Source: Alphaproteobacteria bacterium (GTDB lineage: Bacteria > Pseudomonadota > Alphaproteobacteria > Micropepsales > Micropepsaceae). From it: 64,000 nucleotides of DNA. Below, piece by piece: positions 7,438-15,327 of this stretch; positions within the stretch are counted from its first letter, which is position 1, and the number at the start of each line of letters is the position of its first letter. Under the pieces are notes generated by a model that saw only the letters and a list, made by a program, of their open reading frames with translations, was not told where the DNA came from and searched no databases. Made by a program: the position numbers and the translations under genes. Location of the stretch: the NCBI GenBank assembly GCA_021324545.1, contig JAJPIX010000059.1, forward strand, positions 1-64,000, written 5' to 3'.

Positions 7438-8214
7438 TCAAGCGCTCTTCCACCCAATAAGAGCCAGGACTCCGTCTGAGCCGGTGGTGCGAACCGCCGA
7501 GACGTTGAATACACGATTCAGAACATCATCCGCCAGCGCGGCGTCGGGCGGGCCGGCGGCGGCCACGCTTCCACCATCCAGCACCACGACCTGGTCGCAA
7601 TAGCGCGCGGCGAGCGAAAGATCGTGCAGCGTGACGATCACGGCGGTGCCGCGGGCGGCCTCATCGCGCAGCAATTCCATCAGGCGGAGCTGATGCGCCG
7701 GGTCCAGATGCGCCGCCGGCTCGTCGGCCAGAAGCACCGGCGCGCCTGTGGCCAGCGCGCGGGCAAGCAACACGCGCGCGCGTTCGCCCGCGGACAATTC
7801 GTCCATCCGGCGCTCCGCAAGGGAAAGCGCATCACAGCGCGCCAGCGCCTCATCCACCGCGCGCAAATCCGCCGCCGCCAATGGCGCAAGCGCGGTGCGG
7901 TGCGGCATGCGGCCGAGCGCAACCAGCCTGCGCGCGACAAGCGGCCAGTGCGCATCCGCACTTTGCGGCAGATAGGCCATCGCTTTCGCACGCGCCTCGC
8001 GCGGCCAGGCCGGCAACGGCTTGCCCAACAGGCGGATCACGCCGCCGGATGCGGGCAGAAGCCCGAGCGCCGTGCGCAGCAGCGTTGTTTTGCCCGCGCC
8101 ATTGGGGCCGACAAGCCCGCTGACCGCGCCGGCCGCGAAGACGGCGCTGACCGCATTGAGCACGGCGCGGCCATGATAGCCGGCCGAAACGCGGGCGAAG
8201 GACAGCGCGCTCAT
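7438..8214 (-). CDS. btuD: Corrinoid (vitamin B12) ABC transporter ATP-binding protein
   Basis: ATPase of a type II importer, 258 residues. It has Walker A GPNGAGKTTLL near residue 37, Q-loop in AYLPQSADAHWP, signature LSAGERARV near 140, Walker B VLLADEPAAHLD and H-loop TLHDLS. The sequence is of the FecE/BtuD type. Its start overlaps the stop of the permease by ATGA, and the upstream cobalamin riboswitch marks the substrate as a corrinoid rather than iron-siderophore or haem. Confidence 0.9.
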   Translation of the reverse strand: MSALSFARVSAGYHGRAVLNAVSAVFAAGAVSGLVGPNGAGKTTLLRTALGLLPASGGVIRLLGKPLPAWPREARAKAMAYLPQSADAHWPLVARRLVALGRMPHRTALAPLAAADLRAVDEALARCDALSLAERRMDELSAGERARVLLARALATGAPVLLADEPAAHLDPAHQLRLMELLRDEAARGTAVIVTLHDLSLAARYCDQVVVLDGGSVAAAGPPDAALADDVLNRVFNVSAVRTTGSDGVLALIGWKSA

Positions 8215-9221
8215 GGCTCGCGCCTCAGTTTCAGGATCAGCCAGATGAAGAACGGCGCGCCCAGCATGGCGGTCAGCACGCCGAGCAGAAGCTGGCCGTC
8301 GGGCGCGATCAGGCGGATGGCGATGTCGGCGGCGGCGACAAGCACGGCGCCGCCCAGCGCGGAGGGAAGGATCAGCCGCGCCGGCTCGTAACCGTAAAAC
8401 GGGCGCAGCAGATGGGGCACCACAAGCCCCACAAAGCTCACCGCGCCCGCGGCCGCCGTGGCCGCCCCCGTGGCCAGCGCCACGCCGAAGACGATGCGCA
8501 TGCGCACGCCCGCCACATTCACGCCCAGCGAATGGGCCACCTCTTCGCCCAGCGTCAGCGCATCAAGCCCGCGCGCGGCGCTTGCAAGAAAGGCGATGCC
8601 CGCAACGACGAGCGGGGCCGCAAACAAAAGATCGGCCAGCGTGCGATCCTTCAGCGAGCCCATCATCCAGAGCACCATCTCGCTCATGGCATACGGATTG
8701 GGCGCAACCGACAGCACAAGCGCCGTGACCGCCGTGGCAAGGCTTGCAATGGCCACGCCCGCCAGCACCAGCGCCATCACGCCCGCGCCCCGGCGCGACA
8801 GGATGTAAAGAACCCCTGCCGAAGCGAGCGCGCCCAGAATGGCAAAGGCGGGCAGAAACGCGGGATGGACCGCGGCCAGCCCGAAATAGAGCGCGATCAC
8901 GGCGCCCAGTCCTGCGCAGGATGTGACGCCGGTCACGCCCGGCTCCGCCAGCGGATTGCGGAACAGGCCCTGCAACGCCGCTCCGCTTGCGCCCAGCGCC
9001 CCGCCAACGATGAGCGCCAGGGCCGCGCGCGGCAGGCGGATCTGCTGCGCAATGATGCCGGAGGCGCCGTGGCCGGAGAACAACCCGGCGATCAGATCGC
9101 GCGGGGCCATGTTCGCGGGGCCGATGAAGAAGGAGATGCATCCAAACGCGAGCGCGAGAAGAAGAAGCGCAAGCGTTACAAACGCCCCCTCCGCCGCGCT
9201 CGCGAAGGGCTCGCGCGCCAC
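8211..9221 (-). CDS. btuC: Corrinoid (vitamin B12) ABC transporter permease
   Basis: FecCD/BtuC-type permease with about ten hydrophobic helices. Family blocks are RLPRAALALIVGGALGASGAALQ in two parts (about residues 75-95), FRNPLAEPGVTGVTSCAGLGA, and VSFVGLVVPHLLRPFYG near 270. The frame stays open far upstream, through a palindromic repeat, to 9437. I prefer GTG 9221 because it gives the usual length (336 residues) and lies at the repeat edge after a purine-rich stretch; the true start is uncertain. Transcription probably begins upstream of the cobalamin riboswitch at 9430-9575. Confidence 0.88.
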   Translation of the reverse strand: MAREPFASAAEGAFVTLALLLLALAFGCISFFIGPANMAPRDLIAGLFSGHGASGIIAQQIRLPRAALALIVGGALGASGAALQGLFRNPLAEPGVTGVTSCAGLGAVIALYFGLAAVHPAFLPAFAILGALASAGVLYILSRRGAGVMALVLAGVAIASLATAVTALVLSVAPNPYAMSEMVLWMMGSLKDRTLADLLFAAPLVVAGIAFLASAARGLDALTLGEEVAHSLGVNVAGVRMRIVFGVALATGAATAAAGAVSFVGLVVPHLLRPFYGYEPARLILPSALGGAVLVAAADIAIRLIAPDGQLLLGVLTAMLGAPFFIWLILKLRREP

Positions 9222-9292
9222 CTCCCCCGCAAGCGGGGGAGAAAAAAATCTGGATCGGCTATTCTGTTTTCCTTCCCCGTTTACGGGGGAGG
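9222..9292. repeat. GC-rich palindromic intergenic repeat
   Basis: Two short palindromes, CTCCCCCGC AA GCGGGGGAG at 9222-9241 and TTCCCCGT TT ACGGGGGA at about 9273-9290. They are separated by an AT-rich spacer and lie in the leader between the cobalamin riboswitch and btuC. They resemble the other GC-rich palindromes of the window but lack the AT-rich hairpin. Confidence 0.6.
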
Positions 9293-9429
9293 CGCCGAAC
9301 AAGCGCAGCGCCGTGAGGCGGAGGGGGCGCTTTGCACGTGTGCCGGTAGCGTTCGGCGCAGACATTCCGCAAGCTCCGTCGCCGCTTGCGGATGGCCCGC
9401 GCGCCTCATGCGCCCCGCATGAAGTTGGA

Positions 9430-9575
9430 CGACGCACGACCGGCAGGTTTCCTGGCTCGCGGCGTTTGGCCTTGGTCCGCCTTCCCGGTTTCCCAGTGGC
9501 ATCGTGGACAAGGCACGCCGCTCACAGTTGCGGGGGCAGCTGCGGCTTTCACCACATTCCCTTTCACCGTCGCGC
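9430..9575 (-). promoter_or_regulatory. Cobalamin (B12) riboswitch
   Basis: On the minus strand the conserved landmarks occur in order: GGTGAAAGGGAATGTGGTGA, GCTGCCCCCGCAACTGT (B12-box region), GCCACTGGGAAACCGGGAAGGC, and the pairing partner CGCGAGCCAGGAAACCTGCC. These match the core of the adenosylcobalamin-class aptamer closely. It lies downstream of btuF and upstream of btuC-btuD, so it probably represses the permease and ATPase genes when cobalamin is plentiful. It cannot control btuF directly, because btuF is transcribed before it. Confidence 0.93.
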
Positions 9576-9623
9576 AAAATGGATATTAGAGCGATATCTT
9601 CTTGAATAAAAGCAGCCTCACGG

Positions 9624-9703
9624 CGTCATTGCCCGGCCTGTCCGGGCAATCCGATTGTTTGCTGGACAATCGGGTCGCCCGCGCAAAGCGGGCGATGACA
9701 ATG
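9624..9703. repeat. Dispersed REP-like element (CGTCATTGCCCGGC type)
   Basis: Begins CGTCATTGCCCGG with CCTGT CCGGGCAAT, ends CCCGC GCAAA GCGGG CGATGACAATG. The ends are thus inverted (GTCATTG / GATGACAATG) with internal stems. Related copies are at 24330, 29111, 32415 and 60555, with a fragment at 58952. It sits between btuF and the cobalamin riboswitch. Confidence 0.75.
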
Positions 9704-9737
9704 TTTTTGACGATGATTCCAAATCGAATGTCTTGCT

Positions 9738-10577
9738 CTAGGGCCTCGCAGAGGCGGCAAGGCGGGCAAAGGCGAGCGCCGAATCCGCCGACCACGGGCC
9801 CGGGCACAGAAGCGGCGTGAGCGTGGACCATCGCATCGCCGTTTTGCCCCTGAGCGCGGAAAGCGCCGGATTGTGCAGCACCAGATCGGCCTGCGACGAC
9901 GGGCTTTGCCGGCCGTTCAGGATGAGCAGTTCGGGCGCGGCGGCAACGACGGATTCGACCGAAAGCCGCCCCATGCGGTTGATCGGCATGGACGGCGCGG
10001 CATTGGCGAGCCCGCCGGCCGCCATCATCGCTTCGGTCACACCGCCCGACGTGACGTAACCGTTCGGCTCGTAGATCAGCGCGCGCACGGGGGGCCTGGG
10101 CGCGGCCGCGCGCGCGGCGGCGAGCTTTGCATCCATCGCCTTCAGCAGGGCTTCGGCGCGGGCCCGTTCGCCGAAGGCATCGCCCAGCATCAGCGTCACG
10201 TTACGCACGTCGGCAATCGAAGCGGCCCAGGGCACATCCAGCACCGGCACGCCGGCCGCGCGCAGAAGCGTGTGCAGCTTCTGGTCCACCCCCTGATAGG
10301 TGACCACGAGATCGGGATGACGGGCGAGAATCTCTTCCGCGTCTTCGTGAACCAGCGGAATGCCCTGCACCTCATCGACGATTGTCGAAACGACCGGATG
10401 CCGGTCCGCCGCCAGATAGGACAGCGCGGCGATCCGATCGCGCGGCAGAAGCCGGAAGACATATTCGTCGGTGCAGACTTCGGCAGACACCACATGCTGC
10501 GGCGCGGCATGGACCCCGCATGCGAGAGTCAGCGCCGCGAGAATTGCGATAACATGGCAGCCATGCTTTGCGCGCAT
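9738..10577 (-). CDS. btuF: Corrinoid ABC transporter periplasmic binding protein
   Basis: 279 residues with a Sec signal peptide (IAILAALTLACGVHAA). The mature protein has the helical-backbone type II receptor pattern: VVSAEVCTDEYVFRLLPRDRIAALS, given here in two halves, near residues 28-52; EILARHPDLVVTYQGV near 85; and a C-terminal region ending in PWSADSALAFARL. With btuC, btuD and the riboswitch downstream it completes a B12 or cobamide importer. No TonB-dependent BtuB is in the window. Confidence 0.88.
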   Translation of the reverse strand: MRAKHGCHVIAILAALTLACGVHAAPQHVVSAEVCTDEYVFRLLPRDRIAALSYLAADRHPVVSTIVDEVQGIPLVHEDAEEILARHPDLVVTYQGVDQKLHTLLRAAGVPVLDVPWAASIADVRNVTLMLGDAFGERARAEALLKAMDAKLAAARAAAPRPPVRALIYEPNGYVTSGGVTEAMMAAGGLANAAPSMPINRMGRLSVESVVAAAPELLILNGRQSPSSQADLVLHNPALSALRGKTAMRWSTLTPLLCPGPWSADSALAFARLAASARP

Positions 10578-10635
10578 ATTGATCGCCTAGGCCGCCTGCA
10601 CCACGTCAAACCCGTCCATCACGAAGGGAGCTTTC

Positions 10636-12474
10636 ATGCGCTTGTCCGTTGCAGCCCTGCTGCTGTCGGTGGCGGCTGTCACGCCCGCCGTTGCTGCGCC
10701 TACCTCTGCCCAGATTTTCGACGAGAATAAAGCAGCTTCCGGCGGCGCCGCCTGGGACGGCAAGGCCGCCATCAGGCTGGACTTCAGTTACAAGGGCCAG
10801 GGCCTGACCGGGACGGCGGAATCGCTGGACGACCTGAAGACCGGCCGTTTCGCCGACAGCTTCGCCATCGGCCCGGCCACCGGCGCCAACGGCTTCGACG
10901 GCAAGAACGGCTGGGCAAAGGATACCTCCGGCACCGTGACCATCCAGAACGGCGGCGAAGAGACGGCGCTCAACATCAACGAAGCCTATCGCCGCGCGAA
11001 CATGTGGTGGCGCGCCGACCGCGGCGGCGCCGACGTCCGCAGCGACGGCGAAAAGAGCGAGGGCGGCAATACCTATGAGGTGCTGACGGTCACGCCGAAG
11101 GGCGGCAAGCCCTTTGACGCCTGGTTCGATGCGAAAACGCACCTGCTCTACCGCACGGTGGAACAGCAGGGCCCCAAGACCATCACCAACACCTTCAGCG
11201 ACTACCGGCCGGTGGACGGGGCCATGATCGCCTTCCACACCCACGGCAACGAAGGCGACGTGAAATACGATCAGGACACCAACGTCACCAAAGCCGTGTT
11301 CCTGCCGGCCCAGCCGGATTCGGCCTTTGCCCCGCCGGCTGTGAAGGTGAACGATTATTCCATCGCGGGCGGCAGCGAGACATCGTTTCCGTTCCACCTC
11401 TACAACAACCACATCTATGCCGACGCGACGATCAACGGCAAAGGGCCGTATCAGTTCATCTTCGACACGGGCGGAGTGAATCTTCTGACGCCGCCGCTGG
11501 TTGCCGAACTTGGCCTGAAAAGCGAAGGCCAGATGGAAGGCGGCGGCGCGGGCAGCGGCCACATGGATGTGGGCTTGACAAAAGTGGCGGCGCTCGGCCT
11601 CGGCAAGGCGACGGTGAAGGACCAGGTGTTTGCGGTAGTACCGCTCAACACCATGTCGCCGGTCGAAGGCGTGCCGATGCCGGGCATGGTGGGCTTTGAA
11701 ACCTTCCGCCGTTTCGTCACGCGCGTGGATTACGGCAGCGGCACGATCACGCTGATCGATCCGAAGGCCTTCAATCCGAAGGATTCCGGCGTTGCCGTGC
11801 CGTTCAATTTCAACGGCAACACCATCGAGGTGGCCGCGGCCTTCGACGGCATGCCCGGCAACTTCACGATCGACACCGGCAGCCGCGCTTCGATCACGCT
11901 GAACGGGCCGTGGGCCGCCAGGAACGGAATCGCCAAGGACAAGGGAATCGACGCGGTGACCGGCTGGGGCGTGGGCGGACCGTCGCGCGCGGTGGCCATG
12001 CGCGGCAAGACGCTTCAGATCGGTTCGTTCACGGTGGACAATCCGGTGACGGAAGTCTCCACCGACAAGGCCGGCGCTTTCGCCGATGCCTCCATCGCCG
12101 GCAATATCGGCGCGGGCATCCTGAAGCGCTACATCGTCACCCTGGATTACGAGCATCAGAACATCTACCTGAAACCGGTTGCGACCCCGGTTCCCGACCT
12201 CGATACCTTCGACCGCGCCGGCATGTGGTTCAACGAGGAAGGCCACGATGGCTTCAAGATCGTGGACGTGACGAAGGGCGCGCCCGCCGATGAAGCGGGC
12301 CTGAAAACCGGCGACATCATCACGGCGGTCAACGGCAAGCCGGTGAGCGGCATCCATCTTTACGACCTGCGGCGGATGCTGCGCGACGAGGCGCCGGGCA
12401 CGGCTGTCGCCTTCACGGTGAAGAGCGGCGGCGCAACGCGCGATGTGAAAGTCACGCTTCGCGACCTGATCTGA
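10636..12474 (+). CDS. Secreted double aspartyl-protease domain protein with C-terminal PDZ
   Basis: 612 residues with signal peptide (cleavage after AVA). After a lipoprotein-localisation-like N-terminal region (about 25-230) come two retropepsin-like modules, each with a D-T-G centre: FIFDTGGVN near residue 275 and FTIDTGSRAS near 415. A PDZ domain follows (about 525-610), with DEAGLKTGDIITAVNGKPV. Two DTG halves in one chain could form an intramolecular active site, as in pepsin. The first has Gly, not Ser/Thr, after DTG, so it may be less active. Probably periplasmic. It ends just before a rho-independent terminator. The substrate is unknown. Confidence 0.85.
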   Translation: MRLSVAALLLSVAAVTPAVAAPTSAQIFDENKAASGGAAWDGKAAIRLDFSYKGQGLTGTAESLDDLKTGRFADSFAIGPATGANGFDGKNGWAKDTSGTVTIQNGGEETALNINEAYRRANMWWRADRGGADVRSDGEKSEGGNTYEVLTVTPKGGKPFDAWFDAKTHLLYRTVEQQGPKTITNTFSDYRPVDGAMIAFHTHGNEGDVKYDQDTNVTKAVFLPAQPDSAFAPPAVKVNDYSIAGGSETSFPFHLYNNHIYADATINGKGPYQFIFDTGGVNLLTPPLVAELGLKSEGQMEGGGAGSGHMDVGLTKVAALGLGKATVKDQVFAVVPLNTMSPVEGVPMPGMVGFETFRRFVTRVDYGSGTITLIDPKAFNPKDSGVAVPFNFNGNTIEVAAAFDGMPGNFTIDTGSRASITLNGPWAARNGIAKDKGIDAVTGWGVGGPSRAVAMRGKTLQIGSFTVDNPVTEVSTDKAGAFADASIAGNIGAGILKRYIVTLDYEHQNIYLKPVATPVPDLDTFDRAGMWFNEEGHDGFKIVDVTKGAPADEAGLKTGDIITAVNGKPVSGIHLYDLRRMLRDEAPGTAVAFTVKSGGATRDVKVTLRDLI

Positions 12475-12500
12475 GCGTCCGCGCGAATGGAGTGGGCGGG

Positions 12501-12528
12501 AAAAGGGCCGGTTCGCCGGCCCTTTTTC
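12501..12528 (+). terminator. Rho-independent terminator
   Basis: Stem AAAGGGCCGG with CCGGCCCTTT around a TTCG tetraloop, followed by TT. It lies 27 bp after the stop of the aspartyl-protease gene, and the flanking A-run makes it likely bidirectional in form. Confidence 0.85.
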
Positions 12529-12580
12529 GCAGGCCCCAAATCGGCCTATACCTCAGGCGCCACGCTCAAGAGGCCTTCCC

Positions 12581-14419
12581 ATGCCGGTCTATCGCGCGCC
12601 TGTCGCCGACTACCAGTTCCTCCTGCACGACGTGTTCGAGGTCGAAAAGCAGACCGACCTGCCCGGCTTCAAAAACATCTCCGCCGACCTGATCGACGAT
12701 GTCCTGTCCAACGCGGGAAAATTTTGCGAAGAAGTTCTTCACCCGCTGAACCAGCCCGGCGACGAGGAAGGCTGCCACTTCGAAAACGGCGTGGTGCGCA
12801 CGCCGAAAGGATTCAAGGAAGCGTACAAGGCCTACAGCCAGGCCGGCTGGGGCGGGCTTGGCGCGCCCGAAGATTTCGGCGGCAGCGGGATGCCCGCGTT
12901 TGTCACCATGGCGGTGGCCGAGATGGCGATGAGCGCCAACCAGGCCTTCGCCATGTATCCGGGGCTGACATCGGCGGCCTATTCGGCGCTGATCGCCACC
13001 GGCGCCGACTGGATGAAGCAGCATATCGTGCCGAAGATGGTGTCGGGCGAATGGAGCGGCACGATGTGCCTGACCGAACCCGGCTGCGGCACCGATCTTC
13101 GCCTGATGAAGACGCGGGCGGTGGAACAGCCGGACGGCACCTACAGGATGAAGGGCACCAAGATCTTCATCTCCGGCGGCGATCACGATCTTGCCGACAA
13201 CATCATTCATATGGTGATCGCGAAAATTCCCGACCCCGACGGGCAGATTCACGACGACCTTTCCACCGTGAATTTTTTCATGGTACCGAAATTCATCGTG
13301 AAGGAAGACGGCAGCCTCGGGACGCGCAACGCCGTCAACACCGGCGGCATCGAGCACAAGATGGGCATCCGCGGAAACGCGACCTGCGTGCTGAACTTCG
13401 ACGATGCGATTGCCTGGCGCCTGGGCCCGAAGCCCACGCCGCCCAAGCCCGGCGAAAAGCGCCACTCGTCGGAAGGCATGAAGGGCATGTTCGGCATGAT
13501 GAATGCCGCGCGCCTCGGCGTGGGCGTGCAAGGCATTTCGATCGGCGAAATCGCCTATCAGAACGGGCTGGATTACGCGCTGACGCGGCGCGTGGGACAC
13601 GCGCTGACCGGGCCGAAGGAACCTGACAAGCCGGCCGATCTGGAGATCGTGCACCCGGACGTCCGGCGCATGCTGTTGCATTGCAAGTCGTTCGTGGAAG
13701 GCGCGCGCGCGGTGGCGATGTGGACATCCATCAACATGGCGGTTGCGCGCTCTTCACGGCCGGACGCGGTGAACGCGGGGCTTGTTGCCGACCTGATGAC
13801 TCCGGTGATCAAGGCTTTCTTCACCGACATGGGATTCGAGGCGGCGAATTTCGGCATGCAGTGCTATGGCGGCCACGGATACATCCGCGACAACGGCGTG
13901 GAACAGTTCGTCCGCGACGGCCGCATCAACCAGACCTATGAAGGCGCCAATGGCGTGCAGGCCATGGATCTTGTGGGCCGCAAGCTTGGCCGCAACGGCG
14001 GCGCCGCGCCCATGGCGCTGTTCAACACGATCAACGGCTGGCTCGTGGACAACGAGAAGGACCAGGCGCTTGCCCCCTTCGCCGCGCCGGTGAAGCGCGG
14101 CGTGGAAACGCTTCAGCAGGCGACGTTATGGCTGGCCCAGCACGGCATCCAGAATCCCAACGATGCCGGCGCCGCGGCGTATGACTATCTGCGCCTGATG
14201 GGGATTGTGGTGGTGGGCTGGATGTGGGCAAGGCTTGTCAAGGTGGCGCAGGCCAAACTTGCCGCGGGCGGCGGCAACGCGGCCTTCTACAACAACAAGC
14301 TCATCGCCGCGCGCTACTGGATGGAGCGCATGATGCCCGAATGTCCCATGCTGTTCGAGCGCATCCAGGCCGGCTCGGCGACACTGATGGCGTTCGACGC
14401 GGCGGCGGATAATGGCTAA
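12581..14419 (+). CDS. Acyl-CoA dehydrogenase, long form (DmdC-like)
   Basis: FAD-dependent alpha,beta-dehydrogenation of an acyl-CoA. 612 residues, about 200 longer than short/medium-chain enzymes, as in the AcdA/DmdC group. Landmarks are GLGAPEDFGGSGMP near residue 95, the FAD/substrate motif MCLTEPGCGTDLRLMKTRA near 165, KGTKIFISGGDHD near 195, MQCYGGHGYIRDNGVEQ near 430, and catalytic Glu in YEGANGVQAMDL near 455. A C-terminal helical extension follows residue 470. The position-3 methylthiopropionyl-CoA activity of DmdC is only one possibility; a fatty acyl-CoA substrate is equally possible. Confidence 0.92.
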   Translation: MPVYRAPVADYQFLLHDVFEVEKQTDLPGFKNISADLIDDVLSNAGKFCEEVLHPLNQPGDEEGCHFENGVVRTPKGFKEAYKAYSQAGWGGLGAPEDFGGSGMPAFVTMAVAEMAMSANQAFAMYPGLTSAAYSALIATGADWMKQHIVPKMVSGEWSGTMCLTEPGCGTDLRLMKTRAVEQPDGTYRMKGTKIFISGGDHDLADNIIHMVIAKIPDPDGQIHDDLSTVNFFMVPKFIVKEDGSLGTRNAVNTGGIEHKMGIRGNATCVLNFDDAIAWRLGPKPTPPKPGEKRHSSEGMKGMFGMMNAARLGVGVQGISIGEIAYQNGLDYALTRRVGHALTGPKEPDKPADLEIVHPDVRRMLLHCKSFVEGARAVAMWTSINMAVARSSRPDAVNAGLVADLMTPVIKAFFTDMGFEAANFGMQCYGGHGYIRDNGVEQFVRDGRINQTYEGANGVQAMDLVGRKLGRNGGAAPMALFNTINGWLVDNEKDQALAPFAAPVKRGVETLQQATLWLAQHGIQNPNDAGAAAYDYLRLMGIVVVGWMWARLVKVAQAKLAAGGGNAAFYNNKLIAARYWMERMMPECPMLFERIQAGSATLMAFDAAADNG

Positions 14420-14425
14420 ATCGTC

Positions 14426-14454
14426 TTGAATACTTGTTCACTGTTTGTTACATA
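14426..14454 (+). promoter_or_regulatory. Likely promoter of the Fic toxin-antitoxin pair
   Basis: TTGAAT, a 17-bp spacer and TACATA, 22 bp upstream of the antitoxin start codon. A short inverted repeat CTGT-N9-ACAG (14441-14457) overlaps the -10 box and could be an autoregulatory operator. Confidence 0.5.
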
Positions 14455-14475
14455 CAGTAGCTACAGGAGATTTCC

Positions 14476-14649
14476 ATGGCTGAGTTGGATCATCTTATTA
14501 ATTTGGCACGGAAAGTGAAAATGACGCCGAGCGAGGGTGAAGCCCAACGCCGAAGCTTTGCTTATGGAAACGCTGCGTTCGAAAATCCGCGCATCACCAG
14601 AGAGATGGTCGACGAACAAGCTGAGAAGCTTGAGAAGCGGAATGGCTGA
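14476..14649 (+). CDS. Small VbhA-like antitoxin candidate for Fic protein
   Basis: 57 residues, ATG preceded by AGGAGA with 5-bp spacing. The product is a single highly charged helical protein. Its core YGNAAFENPRIT resembles the inhibitory helix of VbhA-type class I Fic antitoxins, whose consensus is (S/T)xxxE(G/N). Here the match is N-AAF-EN, with Asn in place of the first Ser/Thr. The stop overlaps the start of the fic gene by 8 bases (ATGGCTGA), implying translational coupling. Known: such antitoxins insert a Glu into the Fic ATP site. Inferred: this one does the same. Confidence 0.7.
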   Translation: MAELDHLINLARKVKMTPSEGEAQRRSFAYGNAAFENPRITREMVDEQAEKLEKRNG

Positions 14650-15316
14650 TTCGGACGGTGAACGGGTCCGGCACAGCAAGGCGCAAACGCCAAGCATAGT
14701 TCTTTCTGAGCAAGAGCGCGCGGAGCGAGAAGCATCAAATGCCCTCGTTCAAGCAAAGCGTCTCGTCGAAATTATTGAATATTGGACGACGGAGCCGGAA
14801 CGCAAATTTCGACTTCGTCCTTCCACGATTCTTGAGCTAAATCGCTTGGCTATTGACGGACTTGACGCCTTTGCCGGCAATTGGCGCCCGGGACCTATCG
14901 AAATTTCGGGAAGTAAACATCAGCCACCTGGCGCGCATCTCGTGCCAGAGTTGATTGAGGATCTGTGCGATTATGTGAATACCAACTGGAGTACTGCAAC
15001 TCCTGCACATTTGGCGGCCTATGTCATGTGGCGCATGAACTGGATTCATGCTTTTACCGATGGCAATGGCCGAACGGCACGAGCGCTTTCCTATCTTGTG
15101 CTCTCGATACGTCTCAAGATGAAAATTCCGGGCACGCCAACGATCCCCGAATTGATCGTTCAGAGTCGCGCGCCATACTACGAAGCACTTGAACAGGCTG
15201 ACGCCGTGACGCAGTCCGGCCAGCCAAATCTGGCAACTATGGAAGCGCTGATAGAAAATTTGCTCGCCAAGCAGTTGTTGACCGTCGTCAGCGAGGCCTC
15301 TGGACGCAATTATTAG
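14642..15316 (+). CDS. Fic-domain AMP-transferase, probable toxin
   Basis: 224 residues. The Fic active-site motif HAFTDGNGRTAR near residue 140 keeps the catalytic His, the anion-binding DGNGR and the second Arg of HxFx(D/E)GNGRxxR. Upstream, PGPIEISGSKHQPPGAHLVPELIEDL fits the flap and substrate-positioning region of Fic proteins (shown as the alignable segment near residue 85). No inhibitory (S/T)xxxE(G/N) helix is visible in the chain, so it is a class I enzyme needing the small upstream antitoxin. ATG 14642 was chosen over the upstream open frame because it overlaps the antitoxin stop. Codon use is less GC-rich than in neighbours. Target unknown; gyrase and topoisomerase IV are targets of some relatives. 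Confidence 0.85.
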   Translation: MADSDGERVRHSKAQTPSIVLSEQERAEREASNALVQAKRLVEIIEYWTTEPERKFRLRPSTILELNRLAIDGLDAFAGNWRPGPIEISGSKHQPPGAHLVPELIEDLCDYVNTNWSTATPAHLAAYVMWRMNWIHAFTDGNGRTARALSYLVLSIRLKMKIPGTPTIPELIVQSRAPYYEALEQADAVTQSGQPNLATMEALIENLLAKQLLTVVSEASGRNY

Positions 15317-15327
15317 AGCCGAAAGAA

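Noticed and set aside
8412-9422. Long plus-strand open frame opposite btuC
   Set aside because: Arg/His/Gln-rich composition is that of an antisense shadow of a GC-rich membrane-protein gene; no start context and no recognisable domain.
10606-12357. 583-codon minus-strand open frame opposite the aspartyl-protease gene
   Set aside because: His/Arg/Gly-rich antisense shadow; the plus-strand gene has a signal peptide, two DTG motifs and a PDZ domain.
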